DNA from: Xenorhabdus hominickii
GTDB lineage: Bacteria > Pseudomonadota > Gammaproteobacteria > Enterobacterales > Enterobacteriaceae
Assembly (NCBI RefSeq): GCF_002632725.1
Contig: NZ_NJAI01000005.1
Coordinates: 175,805 to 214,940, forward strand
DNA: 39,136 nt
Reading direction: 5' to 3'
Part shown: one piece after another, positions 1 through 13,342 of the stretch
How the letters are laid out: each line of letters opens with the position of its first letter
Numbering within the stretch: the stretch's first letter is position 1
Made by a program: the position numbers and the translations under genes
Notes under the pieces: generated by a model
The model's input: only the letters and a program-made list of their open reading frames with translations
Database searches by the model: none
Told to the model about the DNA's origin: nothing

Positions 1-80
1 TAGGGTCTTGCGAGTGCCCACACAGATTGTCTGATTAAATTGTTAAAGAGCGGGGCAACCGGAGAGGTTCTCCGTGTTGC
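1..80 (-). promoter_or_regulatory. rRNA leader: hairpin and boxA antitermination site
   Basis: On the minus strand a stem-loop at 55-80 (CGGAGA pairing with TCTCCG, outer GCAA with TTGC) precedes boxA, GCTCTTTAACA (41-51). The following AATCAGACAATCTGTGTGGG is the conserved 16S leader. In E. coli this boxB/boxA region loads NusB/NusE and the rRNA antitermination complex. The leader continues left out of the window towards 16S rRNA. Confidence 0.88.
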
Positions 81-90
81 GAGGCTGCGT

Positions 91-118
91 ATCTTACGCT
101 GTTTGCCTCCGGAGTCAA
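91..118 (-). promoter_or_regulatory. rRNA operon promoter P2
   Basis: On the minus strand TTGACT (113-118) and TAAGAT (91-96) are separated by 16 bp, about 100 bp downstream of P1. The motif CGCTTGACTC and its position match the second promoter of enterobacterial rrn operons. The -10 is weaker than the E. coli TATTAT. Confidence 0.85.
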
Positions 119-184
119 GCGTTTATTTTTCGCCGGTCTCCGACTGGCGTCTGCGGCATGTCTCAGCTCAGCGTCGGTCAGTGG

Positions 185-240
185 TGGCGCATTATAGGGA
201 GTTTTCGGCGCCTGGCAATAGTTTTTTTTAAATTCTTTTC
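185..240 (-). promoter_or_regulatory. rRNA operon promoter P1 with UP element
   Basis: Read on the minus strand, TTGCCA (213-218) and TATAAT (191-196) are separated by 16 bp and followed by GCGCCACCACTG. This is nearly the same as the E. coli rrnB P1 core, including its 16-bp spacer. The A/T-rich tract 219-240 upstream is the expected UP element. It drives a ribosomal RNA operon that leaves the window at position 1. The hemG-rrn order is the same as at E. coli rrnA. Confidence is high from sequence likeness; the 16S gene itself is outside the window. Confidence 0.92.
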
Positions 241-287
241 TGTTCGTATTTTTTTTCTCCAACACGATGTAAAAACAAGCAAAATAG

Positions 288-836
288 CTATTTTTCTGGT
301 TTTTTATCACACGATATTTGCAAGAATGTCTCAGAAAAACGATCTACCTGCTCCCAATCGGTATATTCAATTTCTTTTGTCGTATCCGTTTCTCCGCCAG
401 TCATGCGCATAATGAATTGAATCATGATGCGATCACACCAACGATAGCGGGGATAAAGTAGCGCCCCCGCAAATACATCACATAAATCGGGCTGCCACGG
501 ACTCTTCATTAAGAACTTACGTATATAGGCATTCGTTTCTGGTGTTCTTTTTTCCGGTTTTCTGGCTGTCAAATTGACACCAAAGAATGCCGTCGGCATT
601 TGCTTCAATTGTTTCTGGTGATGGATGGCAAACTTATACAGTGCAGAATTGAAATGACCATAGCGTATTGATGCCCCAACCATTACTTTATGATAAGGCA
701 TCAAATTCACCTGTTTAACGGTAGCAAGATCTCTTAAGTCACATTCAACACCTGCACGACGAAGATTCTCTGCAATACGAGTAATAATTTTTTTGGTCTG
801 TCCATCCTGAGTAGAATAGAGCAGCAAGTAACTCAT
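288..836 (-). CDS. hemG: Menaquinone-dependent protoporphyrinogen IX dehydrogenase
   Basis: This 182-residue protein has the length of E. coli HemG (181) and the flavodoxin fold signature. The N-terminal LLYSTQDGQTKKI is the FMN phosphate-binding loop, and GASIRYGHF is the second flavin loop. HemG oxidises protoporphyrinogen IX to protoporphyrin IX, the penultimate step of haem synthesis, passing electrons to menaquinone or ubiquinone at the inner membrane. The gene lies between trkH and an rRNA operon, exactly as in E. coli. I see no clear terminator between its stop and rrn P1, so some read-through into the rrn operon is possible. Confidence 0.95.
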   Translation of the reverse strand: MSYLLLYSTQDGQTKKIITRIAENLRRAGVECDLRDLATVKQVNLMPYHKVMVGASIRYGHFNSALYKFAIHHQKQLKQMPTAFFGVNLTARKPEKRTPETNAYIRKFLMKSPWQPDLCDVFAGALLYPRYRWCDRIMIQFIMRMTGGETDTTKEIEYTDWEQVDRFSETFLQISCDKKPEK

Positions 837-867
837 AGATACGCCCTTATTAAACAGCGAGCCACAT

Positions 868-929
868 ATACCCTTTATCTTTCAAGTTGCAGCTTTTTGG
901 GTTGTACTGCAACTTGAAATCTATGGGGT
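868..929. repeat. ERIC element, internally deleted (about 62 bp)
   Basis: The ends ATACCCTTTATCTTTCAAGT and the right arm TGCAACTTGAAATCTATGGG form an inverted repeat; CTGCAACTTGAAA pairs over 13 bp. The 15-nt loop keeps only the TTTTTGGGTTG part of an ERIC. The central block with the CCCCAGGAGC / GACTGGGGTGA motif is gone, whereas it is present in the full copy near 8,030-8,150. It lies in the trkH-hemG gap, so it would be transcribed as a hairpin in that mRNA. Confidence 0.8.
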
Positions 930-937
930 GTCAGTAA

Positions 938-2389
938 TTATTCACGCCAAAAAGTCGGTGTGAACAGGACTAATAGCGTGAACACTTCCAAACGTCCAAA
1001 TAACATAGTGACGACCAATATCCATTTAGCTGTTGGATTCATGGTCGTGAAATTCTCAGCAACCGTCCCCAACCCCGGCCCTAAATTATTCAGCGTTGCA
1101 GCAATGGCAGAAAAAGCGGAAAACTCATCAACGCCTGTTGCAATCAATAACAACATACCAATGGCAAAGACCAGTGCATAAGCAGAAAAGAATCCCCACA
1201 CGGCTTCAATAATTCGTTCTGGTAATGCCCGTCGTCCTAATTTGATGGTGTATACCGCATTCGGATGCACTAGGCGTTTTAGCTCACGGGACCCCTGCAA
1301 AAATAACAACAGAATACGAATAACTTTTAAACCACCTCCCGTCGAGCCAGCACATCCTCCAATAAAGGCAGAACATAGTAAAAGGAAAGGCAAGAACAGA
1401 GGCCAGTTGGCAAAGTTATCAGTCGTAAATCCCGCAGTAGTCGCCATAGAGACAACTTGGAAAAAAGCGTGATTAAGCGCTTCCCATTCTGATTCATAAA
1501 CCGAATGCTGCCACAATATCAACAGGCAAATCACCAATAATGCCAACTGAATGGTAATGAACATGCGAAATTCTGGGTCACGCCAATATACTTTCAAGCT
1601 TCGACCAGAAAGAACGGCAAAATGCAGGCCAAAATTACAGCCGGAAATGAGTAAGAAAATAGCAATAATGGCGTTAATGGCCGGGCTGTTGAAAAAACCA
1701 ATGCTAGCATCATGAGTGGAAAATCCACCAATCGCGATGGTAGAAAAGCTATGGGAAATTGCATCGAATACCGACATACCCGCAGCCCATAGTGCTACCG
1801 CACAGGCAATGGTCAGCAAAACATAAATCAGCCAGAGCGTTTTTGCTGTCTCGGCAATACGGGGACGCATCTTATTATCTTTCAATGGCCCCGGCATCTC
1901 AGCTCGATAAAGCTGCATTCCCCCAACCCCCAATAAGGGCAAGATCGCCACAGCGAGAACGATGATCCCCATACCTCCCAGCCATTGCAACATTTGTCGG
2001 TAAAAAAGGATGGCTTTGGGAAGAAAATCCAAACCAACAAGAGTCGTTGCTCCTGTTGTTGTTAAAGCGGAGAATGACTCAAAAAAAGCATCTGTAACCG
2101 AAAGATTAGGCCTTTCTGAAAAAATAAAAGGAAGAGCACCAACACTACCCAATACTGTCCAAAATAGAACAACAATCAAAAAACCTTCTTTCGGTCTAAG
2201 TTCATGCTTTTGCTCCCGATTGGGCACCCACAAGAATAAGCCAATCACAAGAGCAAAAATAAATGTCTGGCTGAATGCTTTGCCTGCGCCATCGCGATAA
2301 ATCAATGCCACCAAGCCCGGGATAATCATTGTGACAGAGAAAAGAATGACAAGCAGCCCAACAATACGGGTTATGGCGCGAAAATGCAT
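938..2389 (-). CDS. trkH: Trk potassium uptake system membrane protein
   Basis: The 483-residue length equals E. coli TrkH, the K+-conducting subunit of the Trk system, which works in the inner membrane with cytosolic TrkA. Multiple hydrophobic helices are present. Four pore loops can be seen: TTTGATTL near residue 111, AIGGFSTHD near 219, TTAGFTTDN near 317 and ATLNNLGPG near 435, each giving the selectivity-filter glycine. The order pepQ-yigZ-trkH-hemG is as in E. coli. The ATG start is preceded by a normal gap of 37 nt after yigZ, suggesting one transcript. Confidence 0.96.
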   Translation of the reverse strand: MHFRAITRIVGLLVILFSVTMIIPGLVALIYRDGAGKAFSQTFIFALVIGLFLWVPNREQKHELRPKEGFLIVVLFWTVLGSVGALPFIFSERPNLSVTDAFFESFSALTTTGATTLVGLDFLPKAILFYRQMLQWLGGMGIIVLAVAILPLLGVGGMQLYRAEMPGPLKDNKMRPRIAETAKTLWLIYVLLTIACAVALWAAGMSVFDAISHSFSTIAIGGFSTHDASIGFFNSPAINAIIAIFLLISGCNFGLHFAVLSGRSLKVYWRDPEFRMFITIQLALLVICLLILWQHSVYESEWEALNHAFFQVVSMATTAGFTTDNFANWPLFLPFLLLCSAFIGGCAGSTGGGLKVIRILLLFLQGSRELKRLVHPNAVYTIKLGRRALPERIIEAVWGFFSAYALVFAIGMLLLIATGVDEFSAFSAIAATLNNLGPGLGTVAENFTTMNPTAKWILVVTMLFGRLEVFTLLVLFTPTFWRE

Positions 2390-2426
2390 TCGGCTAGTTC
2401 CTTAGAAATCCGATATGATGAAATAA

Positions 2427-3038
2427 TCATGATTTTGGTGTTAAAAACAAAGCACCGCGACTTAAATCCCGTAATTTATCACCGATTTCCTCCACAAGGG
2501 TAGCGGGTAGCGAAACTTGCAGAGTCACGTTTTCAACATATTCACTGGCAAGCACTTGCCCCGAAAATTGCTGTAGTAATTGTTCCACCATCGAAATATG
2601 CGAGTATTCACACTGTAATTGGTACAATTTCTGCGGCACCTTATATTCAGTTTCCAATAGCTTCAGCGCTTGTTGCACACCATTGCCATAGGCTTTAACC
2701 AATCCACCTGTGCCAAGTTTTATGCCACCAAAATAACGAACGGATACTACAGTAACTTCACCCAAGCCACTACCTATTAGTTGGGCTATCATAGGCTTAC
2801 CGGCAGTTCCCGTCGGTTCACCATCATCAGAAAACCCCAATTGTTGAGAATCATCCGGCGCTCCAGCTACAAAAGCCCAACAGTGATGCCGGGCATCAGG
2901 ATATTGCTCCTTGATACCTTGGATAAATAACTTCGCTTCATCTACCCCGCTGGTATGTTCCAGCAGGGTAATGAAACGGCTCTTTTTTATTTCATCAGTA
3001 AAACTGACTGAAGCCGCAGGGATCAAATAAGGCTTCAT
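2427..3038 (-). CDS. yigZ: IMPACT/YigZ family protein
   Basis: This 203-residue protein matches E. coli YigZ (204) in length and in the N-terminal IMPACT (UPF0029) block, including RFITLLEHTSGVDEAKLFI, DARHHCWAF and the GEPTGTAGKPM motif near residue 78. A C-terminal DUF1949 ferredoxin-like domain follows. The biochemical role is not settled; the eukaryotic relative IMPACT binds GCN1. Its ATG overlaps the pepQ stop by one base (TAATG), which implies translational coupling. Confidence 0.92.
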   Translation of the reverse strand: MKPYLIPAASVSFTDEIKKSRFITLLEHTSGVDEAKLFIQGIKEQYPDARHHCWAFVAGAPDDSQQLGFSDDGEPTGTAGKPMIAQLIGSGLGEVTVVSVRYFGGIKLGTGGLVKAYGNGVQQALKLLETEYKVPQKLYQLQCEYSHISMVEQLLQQFSGQVLASEYVENVTLQVSLPATLVEEIGDKLRDLSRGALFLTPKS

Positions 3039-4372
3039 TATGACAATTGTAAATCTCTGGTCATATTTTCAATTTTTCCATCGTGTATAACGATGTTATC
3101 TTCAATACGAATACCACCATAAGGTTTCAGCAGTTCGATCTTTTTCCAGTCAAAATGCTGGCGGTGTTCGCTTTCTCGCCACTGTGACAATAAGCTTTCA
3201 ATGAAATAGAGCCCTGGCTCAATGGTCAAAACCATTCTAGGCTCCAAGATACGGGTACAACGTAAATAAGGGTACATATCAGGGGCTGGCAAATGAGTAC
3301 CGCTATCATCTTGCATAAATCCTGCTGAATCATGAACTTGCAAACCAAGCGGATGGCCCAGCCCATGAGGGAAAAATGGTGTTGTCAGCCCTTTTTCAAC
3401 CATACCTTCCTCACTAATACCATGAATAATATTATGTTTTATCAGCAAAGTAGCTATGCGGTAATGCATATCGATATGGTAGTCGGTATATTGTATACCT
3501 GTTTTAATTGTGCTGATAATCGCCTTCTGTTCTTCGTTCAGATCCTTAATCAAGGAGGCAAAATCGTTATTGGATTTTGCAGCATAGGTTCTGGTGATAT
3601 CCGCAGCATAGCCATTATATTCTGCACCAGCATCAATCAAAAAACTGCGAATTTCAGAGGGGGTGGTCTGCTGTAATTTGGTGTAGTGCAAAATAGCCGT
3701 ATTTTCATTCAAGGCAACAATATTATCATAAGGAACATCGGTATCACGGTGTCCCGTTGCCATCAAATAAAACATATTGATTTCGAATTCGCTCACGCCA
3801 GACAAAAATGCATCATGAGCGGCCAAGTGTCCATTAACCGCAGTTTTCTGAGCTTCGCGCATACACGCCAGTTCGTAATCTGTTTTATAAGAACGGTGGT
3901 AACCAAAATAATCCAAGACAGCTTTGGGATTGATATTGTGCTCAAGAATTCCCAACGATTTGGCACGCTCAGTTTGTTCCCCAATATAGGCTGTATTTGG
4001 CTTCGATAATCCATTCAATTGCACATTGATATCATCAGCTTTTGACAAATGGATCATTTCCACTTCTTCAGTCCAGTAGCTATTGGGCAGAGACTCTACG
4101 CTATGCCAATAATCTACTGGAGAATAAAACCAAAGTTTAGGTTTATTGACACCATCAACCCATAGCCAGCAATTCGGCACTTTGGTCACGGGAACCCAAG
4201 CCTTAAAGTGCGCATCAGCCTTGAAAGGGTAATTGCGATCATCAAGAAAAATGCGCAATGCTTCACCAGAATGAATAAGCAGAGCGTCAAGCCGTGTTCG
4301 TGCCAATATTTCACAAGCACGTTTTTGCAACGTTTTAATATGTTCGTGATACAGAGATGCCAACTTTTCCAT
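3038..4372 (-). CDS. pepQ: Xaa-Pro dipeptidase (prolidase)
   Basis: At 444 residues this matches E. coli PepQ (443). The M24 metallopeptidase metal ligands are visible: the two Asp of [17 protein letters not shown] (near 246 and 257), His in [13 protein letters not shown] (near 339), Glu in LTIEPGLYF and Glu in GGIRIEDNI. The enzyme cleaves dipeptides with C-terminal proline, using Mn2+, in the cytoplasm. PepQ also hydrolyses some organophosphates in known relatives. It is divergent from fadBA across a 273-bp regulatory gap, as in E. coli. Confidence 0.96.
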   Translation of the reverse strand: MEKLASLYHEHIKTLQKRACEILARTRLDALLIHSGEALRIFLDDRNYPFKADAHFKAWVPVTKVPNCWLWVDGVNKPKLWFYSPVDYWHSVESLPNSYWTEEVEMIHLSKADDINVQLNGLSKPNTAYIGEQTERAKSLGILEHNINPKAVLDYFGYHRSYKTDYELACMREAQKTAVNGHLAAHDAFLSGVSEFEINMFYLMATGHRDTDVPYDNIVALNENTAILHYTKLQQTTPSEIRSFLIDAGAEYNGYAADITRTYAAKSNNDFASLIKDLNEEQKAIISTIKTGIQYTDYHIDMHYRIATLLIKHNIIHGISEEGMVEKGLTTPFFPHGLGHPLGLQVHDSAGFMQDDSGTHLPAPDMYPYLRCTRILEPRMVLTIEPGLYFIESLLSQWRESEHRQHFDWKKIELLKPYGGIRIEDNIVIHDGKIENMTRDLQLS

Positions 4373-4566
4373 CTTAATTAGCCTTTTGTTTTTCTGACAG
4401 AAGCTTAAATCTTACCATAATTCATTATTTTTTGAGTTCCCACATAAAAAATCTCCTAACCAGAACCAAATGATAATATTTATATTTTTCAAAAAATTAA
4501 AAAAAAACACAATGCATGGGTATAAATTTTACCTGTGATCTGGCCTACAAAAAATTAATCATTGGT

Positions 4567-4619
4567 TTGCATTAAATTAACACACTAATCACAATCAACC
4601 TTATCTGGTCATACCAGAT
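4567..4619 (+). promoter_or_regulatory. fadBA promoter and FadR operator
   Basis: ATCTGGTCATACCAGAT at 4603-4619 is a near-perfect palindrome that differs from the E. coli fadB FadR operator (ATCTGGTACGACCAGAT) only in its centre. A plausible promoter, TTGCAT (4567-4572), 17-bp spacer, CACAAT (4590-4595), would start transcription at about 4602. The operator would then sit over +1 to +17, where a repressor would block initiation. FadR released by long-chain acyl-CoA would derepress the operon. The operator call is strong; the exact -10 is inferred. Confidence 0.85.
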
Positions 4620-4645
4620 GGTATGCACTCATTGAGGAGAATGAC

Positions 4646-8007
<3,362 letters not shown>

Positions 8008-8028
8008 TTGTTGAATTACCTGAGTGTA

Positions 8029-8150
8029 CTGCCCAATAGATTTCGAGTTACATCAAAGTGACAAGTGAAGGAATCCCCAGGAGCATAGTTAATTATGTGA
8101 CTGGGGTGAATGAACACAGCCAAAGAGATAACTTGCAAGATAAAGGGTAT
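8029..8150. repeat. ERIC element, full length (about 122 bp)
   Basis: The element runs from CTGCCCAATAGATTTCGAGT to AACTTGCAAGATAAAGGGTA. It holds the core GAATCCCCAGGAGC (8070-8083) and GTGACTGGGGTGA (8097-8109), which pair as CCCCAG/CTGGGG and are the classic ERIC primer regions. It sits between the fadA stop and the terminator, so it becomes a long hairpin in the 3' end of the fadBA message. The ends match the shortened copy at 868-929. Confidence 0.88.
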
Positions 8151-8232
8151 ATCTGACGATTGAAGTTTCTTAACACTTTTCCCTTGTCTGTCTTATCTAT
8201 TGCATCACACGAATAAGTTGTTGCCGTAGTTT

Positions 8233-8258
8233 CCCGCCTGTCAGGGGCGGGTTTTTTT
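8233..8258 (+). terminator. Intrinsic terminator of fadBA
   Basis: CCCGCC (8233-8238) pairs with GGCGGG (8246-8251) around a 7-nt loop and is followed by seven T. It ends the fadBA message about 225 nt after the fadA stop, beyond the ERIC element, and also separates it from convergent fre. Confidence 0.88.
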
Positions 8259-8307
8259 ATTATTATTGCTTTATTTTTATTGCTCTATTTTTTTTCAAAT
8301 AAATGAT

Positions 8308-9009
8308 TCAGATAAACTCAAACGCATCTCCATACATGCGGTCAATAGATGCATCTCGCTCACTAGAAAACCGCTCACGGGCAATTTTAGCCATTTCAAA
8401 GCGACCAGCAATATAGATGTCATGATCTGCCAAACTGCCGAAATCTTCCAAAACAGCACTCAAAACGGTGCCTGTTCTGCCCCGCCAGTGTTCATCAACT
8501 TGTTCAACCACAGGAACAACTGTCAAATTGGGATAGCACTCACTCAATGCCTGTAATTCCCCCAAGTCATAGAGATGTTGCAGCTCACGTCCTCCCCAAT
8601 AAATTGAGATTTCACGATTAGGATTTTTTTCCAATGCAGCTAGTAAGATTGAGCGGGTATAAGAGAACCCCGTTCCCCCAGCAATCAATAAAATAGGATT
8701 TTCACTGTCCTCACGAAACCATGCTTGACCGTGTGGAATATCAATATCAATGACTTTTTGATCCAATACTCTATCCATCACTGCCATTGCATACAGATTT
8801 AGTTCGGAAGCCCCAATATGCAGCTCAATTATCTGTTTTTCTGATGGAGGCGATGCCATAGAAAAAGGACGCTTATCTCTTTCATCCATAATCACCATCA
8901 AATATTGCCCTGCACGGAAAGAAAAAGGCGAATCAGGTAATAAACGAACCCGATAAACTGTATCTGTAATGGAGTCAACCGATGTTACTTTACAGCTTAG
9001 TGTTGTCAT
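8308..9009 (-). CDS. fre: NAD(P)H-flavin reductase
   Basis: This 233-residue protein has the length and motifs of Fre/Lux[10 protein letters not shown] and RPFSMASPP (RxxS flavin site, near 46-51) precede [17 protein letters not shown], the NAD(P)H-binding GGTG motif near 111. C-terminal [10 protein letters not shown] is typical. Fre reduces free flavins (FMN, FAD, riboflavin) in the cytoplasm and supplies reductant to ferric and cob(III)alamin reduction and ribonucleotide reductase activation. It lies 10 nt after ubiD, with AGAGGG as ribosome site, so the two are probably one operon, as in E. coli. Confidence 0.95.
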   Translation of the reverse strand: MTTLSCKVTSVDSITDTVYRVRLLPDSPFSFRAGQYLMVIMDERDKRPFSMASPPSEKQIIELHIGASELNLYAMAVMDRVLDQKVIDIDIPHGQAWFREDSENPILLIAGGTGFSYTRSILLAALEKNPNREISIYWGGRELQHLYDLGELQALSECYPNLTVVPVVEQVDEHWRGRTGTVLSAVLEDFGSLADHDIYIAGRFEMAKIARERFSSERDASIDRMYGDAFEFI

Positions 9010-9019
9010 GCGTTCCCTC

Positions 9020-10501
9020 TTATCGCTTCAAAATATCTAATTGATCCCAAATTTCATCGACACGGGCCCGAACCTCATCACTCATCACTATCGGACGCCC
9101 CCACTCCCTTTGTGTCTCTCCTGGCCATTTATTCGTTGCATCTAATCCCATTTTTGAGCCTAACCCAGAAACTGGAGATGCAAAGTCGAGATAATCGATT
9201 GGTGTATTTTCCATTAAGACAGTATCTCGCTGCGGATCCATTCGCGTTGTTATCGCCCAGATGACATCATTCCAATCGCGAGCATTGATATCATCGTCAC
9301 AAACAATAACAAATTTTGTGTACATAAACTGCCTTAGATATGACCAGACCCCCATCATGACCCGTTTGGCATGACCTGCATATTGCTTTTTCATCGTAAC
9401 AACAGCAAGTCGATAAGAGCAGCCTTCTGGTGGCAGGTAAAAATCTACAATTTCAGGAAATTGTTTTTGCAATATTGGCACCAGAACTTCATTCAACGCA
9501 ACACCTAACACGGCAGGTTCATCTGGCGGACGCCCTGTGTAAGTTGAATGGTAGATAGCATCACTACGCTGGGTAATATGAGTTATTGTAAAAACCGGGA
9601 ACATATCTACTTCATTATAATAACCTGTATGATCACCGTACGGCCCTTCAGGAGCTATTTCACCGGGTTCAATATAACCTTCAAGAATGATTTCAGCACT
9701 TGCAGGCACTTCCAGATCATTGGATATACACTTAACAACTTCCGTTTTATGCCCGCGCAATAATCCGGCAAAGGCATACTCAGACAAAGTATCAGGAACT
9801 GGGGTAACAGCCCCTAATATTGTGGCCGGATCAGCGCCCAGCGCAACAGACACAGGGAAACGCTCTCCCGGATGAGCCTGGCACCACTCCTGAAAATCGA
9901 GCGCACCACCACGATGGGATAACCAACGCATAATAAGTTTGTTTTTACTCAATACTTGTTGACGGTAAATGCCCAGATTCTGGCGTTCTTTATTAGGCCC
10001 TTTAGTTACCGTCAAACCCCATGTAATCAATGGTGCGGCATCTTCCGGCCAACAATGCATAACAGGAATACGAGTAAGATCCACCTCATCACCAGCCCAA
10101 ATTAGCTCTTGACAAGGAGCGGAATTAAGGCGTTTAGTTGGCATATTCAGCACCTGTTTGAATTTAGGCAGCTTACCAACCAGATCACGAAACCCTTTTG
10201 GTGGTTCTGGTTCTTTGAGAAACGCTAATAACTTGCCAACTTCATGCAATGCCTTCACATCATCCTGCCCCATTCCCATAGCAACCCGCTTAGGTGTACC
10301 AAACAAGTTACATAACACGGGCATCGAATATCCCTTTGGATTTTCGAATAATAAAGCAGGCCCACCAGCACGAAGAGTACGATCCGCAATTTCAGTCATT
10401 TCCAAATAAGGGTCAACTTCCACACGGATTCGTTTTAATTCACCTGATTGTTCCAACAAGGAAAGAAAGTCTCTGAGATCGCGGTATTTCATATTGTTCA
10501 T
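9020..10501 (-). CDS. ubiD: 4-hydroxy-3-octaprenylbenzoate decarboxylase
   Basis: The 493 residues align along their length with E. coli UbiD (497). Recognisable blocks are [38 protein letters not shown], the prenylated-FMN region [20 protein letters not shown], and [15 protein letters not shown] with the conserved acidic catalytic residues. It decarboxylates the ubiquinone precursor using prenyl-FMN made by UbiX. The chosen ATG gives MNNMKY, parallel to E. coli MDAMKY; neither of the two in-frame ATGs has a strong ribosome site. It forms an operon with fre. Confidence 0.96.
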   Translation of the reverse strand: MNNMKYRDLRDFLSLLEQSGELKRIRVEVDPYLEMTEIADRTLRAGGPALLFENPKGYSMPVLCNLFGTPKRVAMGMGQDDVKALHEVGKLLAFLKEPEPPKGFRDLVGKLPKFKQVLNMPTKRLNSAPCQELIWAGDEVDLTRIPVMHCWPEDAAPLITWGLTVTKGPNKERQNLGIYRQQVLSKNKLIMRWLSHRGGALDFQEWCQAHPGERFPVSVALGADPATILGAVTPVPDTLSEYAFAGLLRGHKTEVVKCISNDLEVPASAEIILEGYIEPGEIAPEGPYGDHTGYYNEVDMFPVFTITHITQRSDAIYHSTYTGRPPDEPAVLGVALNEVLVPILQKQFPEIVDFYLPPEGCSYRLAVVTMKKQYAGHAKRVMMGVWSYLRQFMYTKFVIVCDDDINARDWNDVIWAITTRMDPQRDTVLMENTPIDYLDFASPVSGLGSKMGLDATNKWPGETQREWGRPIVMSDEVRARVDEIWDQLDILKR

Positions 10502-10528
10502 TTGTGCCGATTTTCAAGGAGGGAGGGA

Positions 10529-10557
10529 TATTATAAGCCCTCCCATGAGGGTTACAA
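10529..10557 (-). promoter_or_regulatory. Predicted ubiD-fre promoter
   Basis: On the minus strand TTGTAA (10552-10557), a 17-bp spacer and a consensus TATAAT (10529-10534) lie about 30 nt before the ubiD ATG. The -10 sits in the loop of a 7-bp perfect GC stem, GGGAGGG (10521-10527) with CCCTCCC (10538-10544). The stem could also form in upstream DNA but not fully in the transcript. Confidence 0.55.
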
Positions 10558-10860
10558 GGTAAACTCATAACTTACTAAAAAGCAATGAGTTTAGTTCAAT
10601 CTTGTGGGTTGGATTACTTAGATACGCCCGAATGATACCCACTCAACTATTTCCTCTGTAAGAATAAAATGACTCTCTCATAATATTCATAATTTTTCGA
10701 TAAATTGTCTATCATAAGGTAGCACGTAGACCTTTACTGAAAATAAGCTTTACGAGATAAAAAATAGGGTTTACACCTTAAATTACTTTTAGCTTTATTG
10801 ATGACCCCTAAGCACTGGTTTTGTTATGCTAAAGATCCTAGGCAATGGAGGCGAAATATT
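10558..10860. other. Divergent ubiD-rfaH intergenic region
   Basis: This roughly 300-bp AT-rich gap should carry the rfaH promoter. A weak candidate is TTTACA (10770-10775) with TTTATT (10794-10799), 18 bp apart. From 10801 an ATG opens a frame that runs without a stop into rfaH, encoding MTPKHWFCYAKDPRQWRRNI before the accepted start. It has no ribosome site of its own in a good position. Nothing else is recognisable. Confidence 0.4.
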
Positions 10861-11349
10861 ATGGGAAATTGGTATCTTCTTTACTGTAAACGCGGGCAAA
10901 TCTCTCGGGCGATAGAAAATTTAGAGAGGCAAGATGTGATTTGTCTGGCACCTACAGCCAAAATTGAAAAAATCATTCGGGGGAGGCGAGCCACCGTTAC
11001 TGAACCATTGTTTCCCAATTATCTTTTCGTACGCTTTGATCCTGAGATCATTCACACCACTACAGTTAGCTCAACTCGTGGTGTAAATAATTTTATTCGG
11101 TTTAGTACTTATCCTGCCATTGTCCCACAGACATTAATTGATGAATTGATGTCCGTCACTGAACAGGAGTTTATCGCACCTGAAACCCCAATTTCTGGTG
11201 ATACTGTGCTGATTACTGAGGGAATTTTCGAAGGAATCAAAGCTATTTATAACGAACCAAATGGAGAAACTCGCTCTGTTCTCCTACTAAATATTCTTAA
11301 TAAAGAAGTTCCCAAAATTTTGGATAATACACAATTTATCAAAGCCTAA
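10861..11349 (+). CDS. rfaH: Transcription antitermination protein RfaH
   Basis: The start at ATG 10861 gives 162 residues, the same as E. coli RfaH, beginning MGNWYLLYCKRGQ, with GGAGG 9 nt upstream. The N-terminal NusG-like domain includes EPLFPNYLFVRFD and the HTTTVSSTRGV stretch; the C-terminal KOW domain follows, with LITEGIFEGIKAIY. RfaH binds RNA polymerase paused at ops elements and promotes elongation of long LPS, capsule, haemolysin and conjugation operons. The neighbourhood ubiD-rfaH is conserved; tatD, which follows in E. coli, is not here. Confidence 0.96.
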   Translation: MGNWYLLYCKRGQISRAIENLERQDVICLAPTAKIEKIIRGRRATVTEPLFPNYLFVRFDPEIIHTTTVSSTRGVNNFIRFSTYPAIVPQTLIDELMSVTEQEFIAPETPISGDTVLITEGIFEGIKAIYNEPNGETRSVLLLNILNKEVPKILDNTQFIKA

Positions 11350-11350
11350 T

Positions 11351-11388
11351 AATGAAAACGGGCCTATTGCCCGTTTTCATTATTTATT
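11351..11388. terminator. Bidirectional terminator between rfaH and hemB
   Basis: AATGAAAACGGGC (11351-11363) and GCCCGTTTTCATT (11369-11381) form a perfect 13-bp stem with a 5-nt loop. The stem is GC-rich near the loop and has A/T tracts on both sides, so it can stop rfaH from the left and hemB from the right. Confidence 0.92.
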
Positions 11389-11416
11389 CTACTATCGTCG
11401 ATCTTTATGTAGACAA

Positions 11417-12442
<1,026 letters not shown>

Positions 12443-12475
12443 CTAATATAAAACCCAGCGGCTCTGCGCTGGGTT
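12443..12475 (-). terminator. Terminator between tatABC and hemB
   Basis: On the minus strand AACCCAGCG (12467-12475) pairs with CGCTGGGTT (12452-12460) through a 6-nt loop, followed by TTATATTA. It lies about 75 nt after the tatC stop and just before the hemB start. hemB therefore probably has its own promoter, or depends on read-through. Confidence 0.75.
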
Positions 12476-12550
12476 AATAGTCATCGCTTCATGCTAATGA
12501 TGTTAACACCATCAATCAGTTAGCGATAATCATGAATAGTTGAGATCACG

Positions 12551-13339
12551 TTATTTTTTAAGATCATCACCCACATCACCATCTGATTCATTTTCTGAAT
12601 TGGCTGATTTACGCTTGCCCGATTTACCAACATAGAACTGAGAAAGCAAAATCCCCAATTCAAATAACAAATACATGGGAATAGCTAACAACGTTTGTGA
12701 GAAAACATCAGGTGGCGTTAACAGCATGCCAACCACGAATGCACCGACCAAAATATAAGGGCGTTTTCTTTTCAGCGATTCAGGCGTTACCGCACCACTC
12801 CAACACAGCAAGATAATGGCAATGGGCACTTCAAATGAAACACCAAAAGCCATAAATAACGCCATCACAAAACTCAGGTAATTGCTGATATCTGTCGAGA
12901 TCACAACCCCTTCTGGCACCGTATTGACAAAAAAACCAAATGCGAGGGGAAAGACCACAAAATATGCAAATGCCATTCCCAAATAAAACAACACACTGCT
13001 GGAAAACAATAAAGGCGCGATCAAACGACGTTCGTGCTTATACAGTGCCGGAGCAATAAATGCCCATACTTGGTAGAGGATCATCGGTACCGAAGCAAAA
13101 ATAGACACCATTATGGTCAGTTTGATAGGGGTAAAGAAAGGTGATGCAACATCTGTTGCAATCATATTTGCGCCTTTTGGCAATTGTTCCATTAAAGGTG
13201 CAGCAATAAGTCGGTAAATATCATTGGAAAAATAAACCAATGCAAAAAAAACCACCAACACGGTAATTAAGCTATTTAAAATCCGCCTACGTAGCTCAAT
13301 CAGGTGACTGATAAGGGGTTGAGTTTCATCCACAGACAT
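12551..13339 (-). CDS. tatC: Sec-independent protein translocase TatC
   Basis: A 262-residue polytopic protein with six predicted helices. TatC hallmarks are [12 protein letters not shown] near residue 8 (twin-arginine signal-binding region), [16 protein letters not shown], with the conserved FE pair, and [21 protein letters not shown] with the conserved P-D near 210. It is the core receptor for folded twin-arginine precursors in the inner membrane with TatB. The C-terminal tail ([14 protein letters not shown]) is charged and variable. It is 3 nt from tatB. Confidence 0.97.
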   Translation of the reverse strand: MSVDETQPLISHLIELRRRILNSLITVLVVFFALVYFSNDIYRLIAAPLMEQLPKGANMIATDVASPFFTPIKLTIMVSIFASVPMILYQVWAFIAPALYKHERRLIAPLLFSSSVLFYLGMAFAYFVVFPLAFGFFVNTVPEGVVISTDISNYLSFVMALFMAFGVSFEVPIAIILLCWSGAVTPESLKRKRPYILVGAFVVGMLLTPPDVFSQTLLAIPMYLLFELGILLSQFYVGKSGKRKSANSENESDGDVGDDLKK

Positions 13340-13342
13340 ATT

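Noticed and set aside
40..412. Short open frames on both strands across the rRNA leader
   Set aside because: They overlap the P1, P2 and boxA elements and have no ribosome sites or protein-like composition.
4533..4552. TGTGATCTGGCCTACAAA as CRP site for fadBA
   Set aside because: Only one half-site matches and the position far from the promoter is not convincing.
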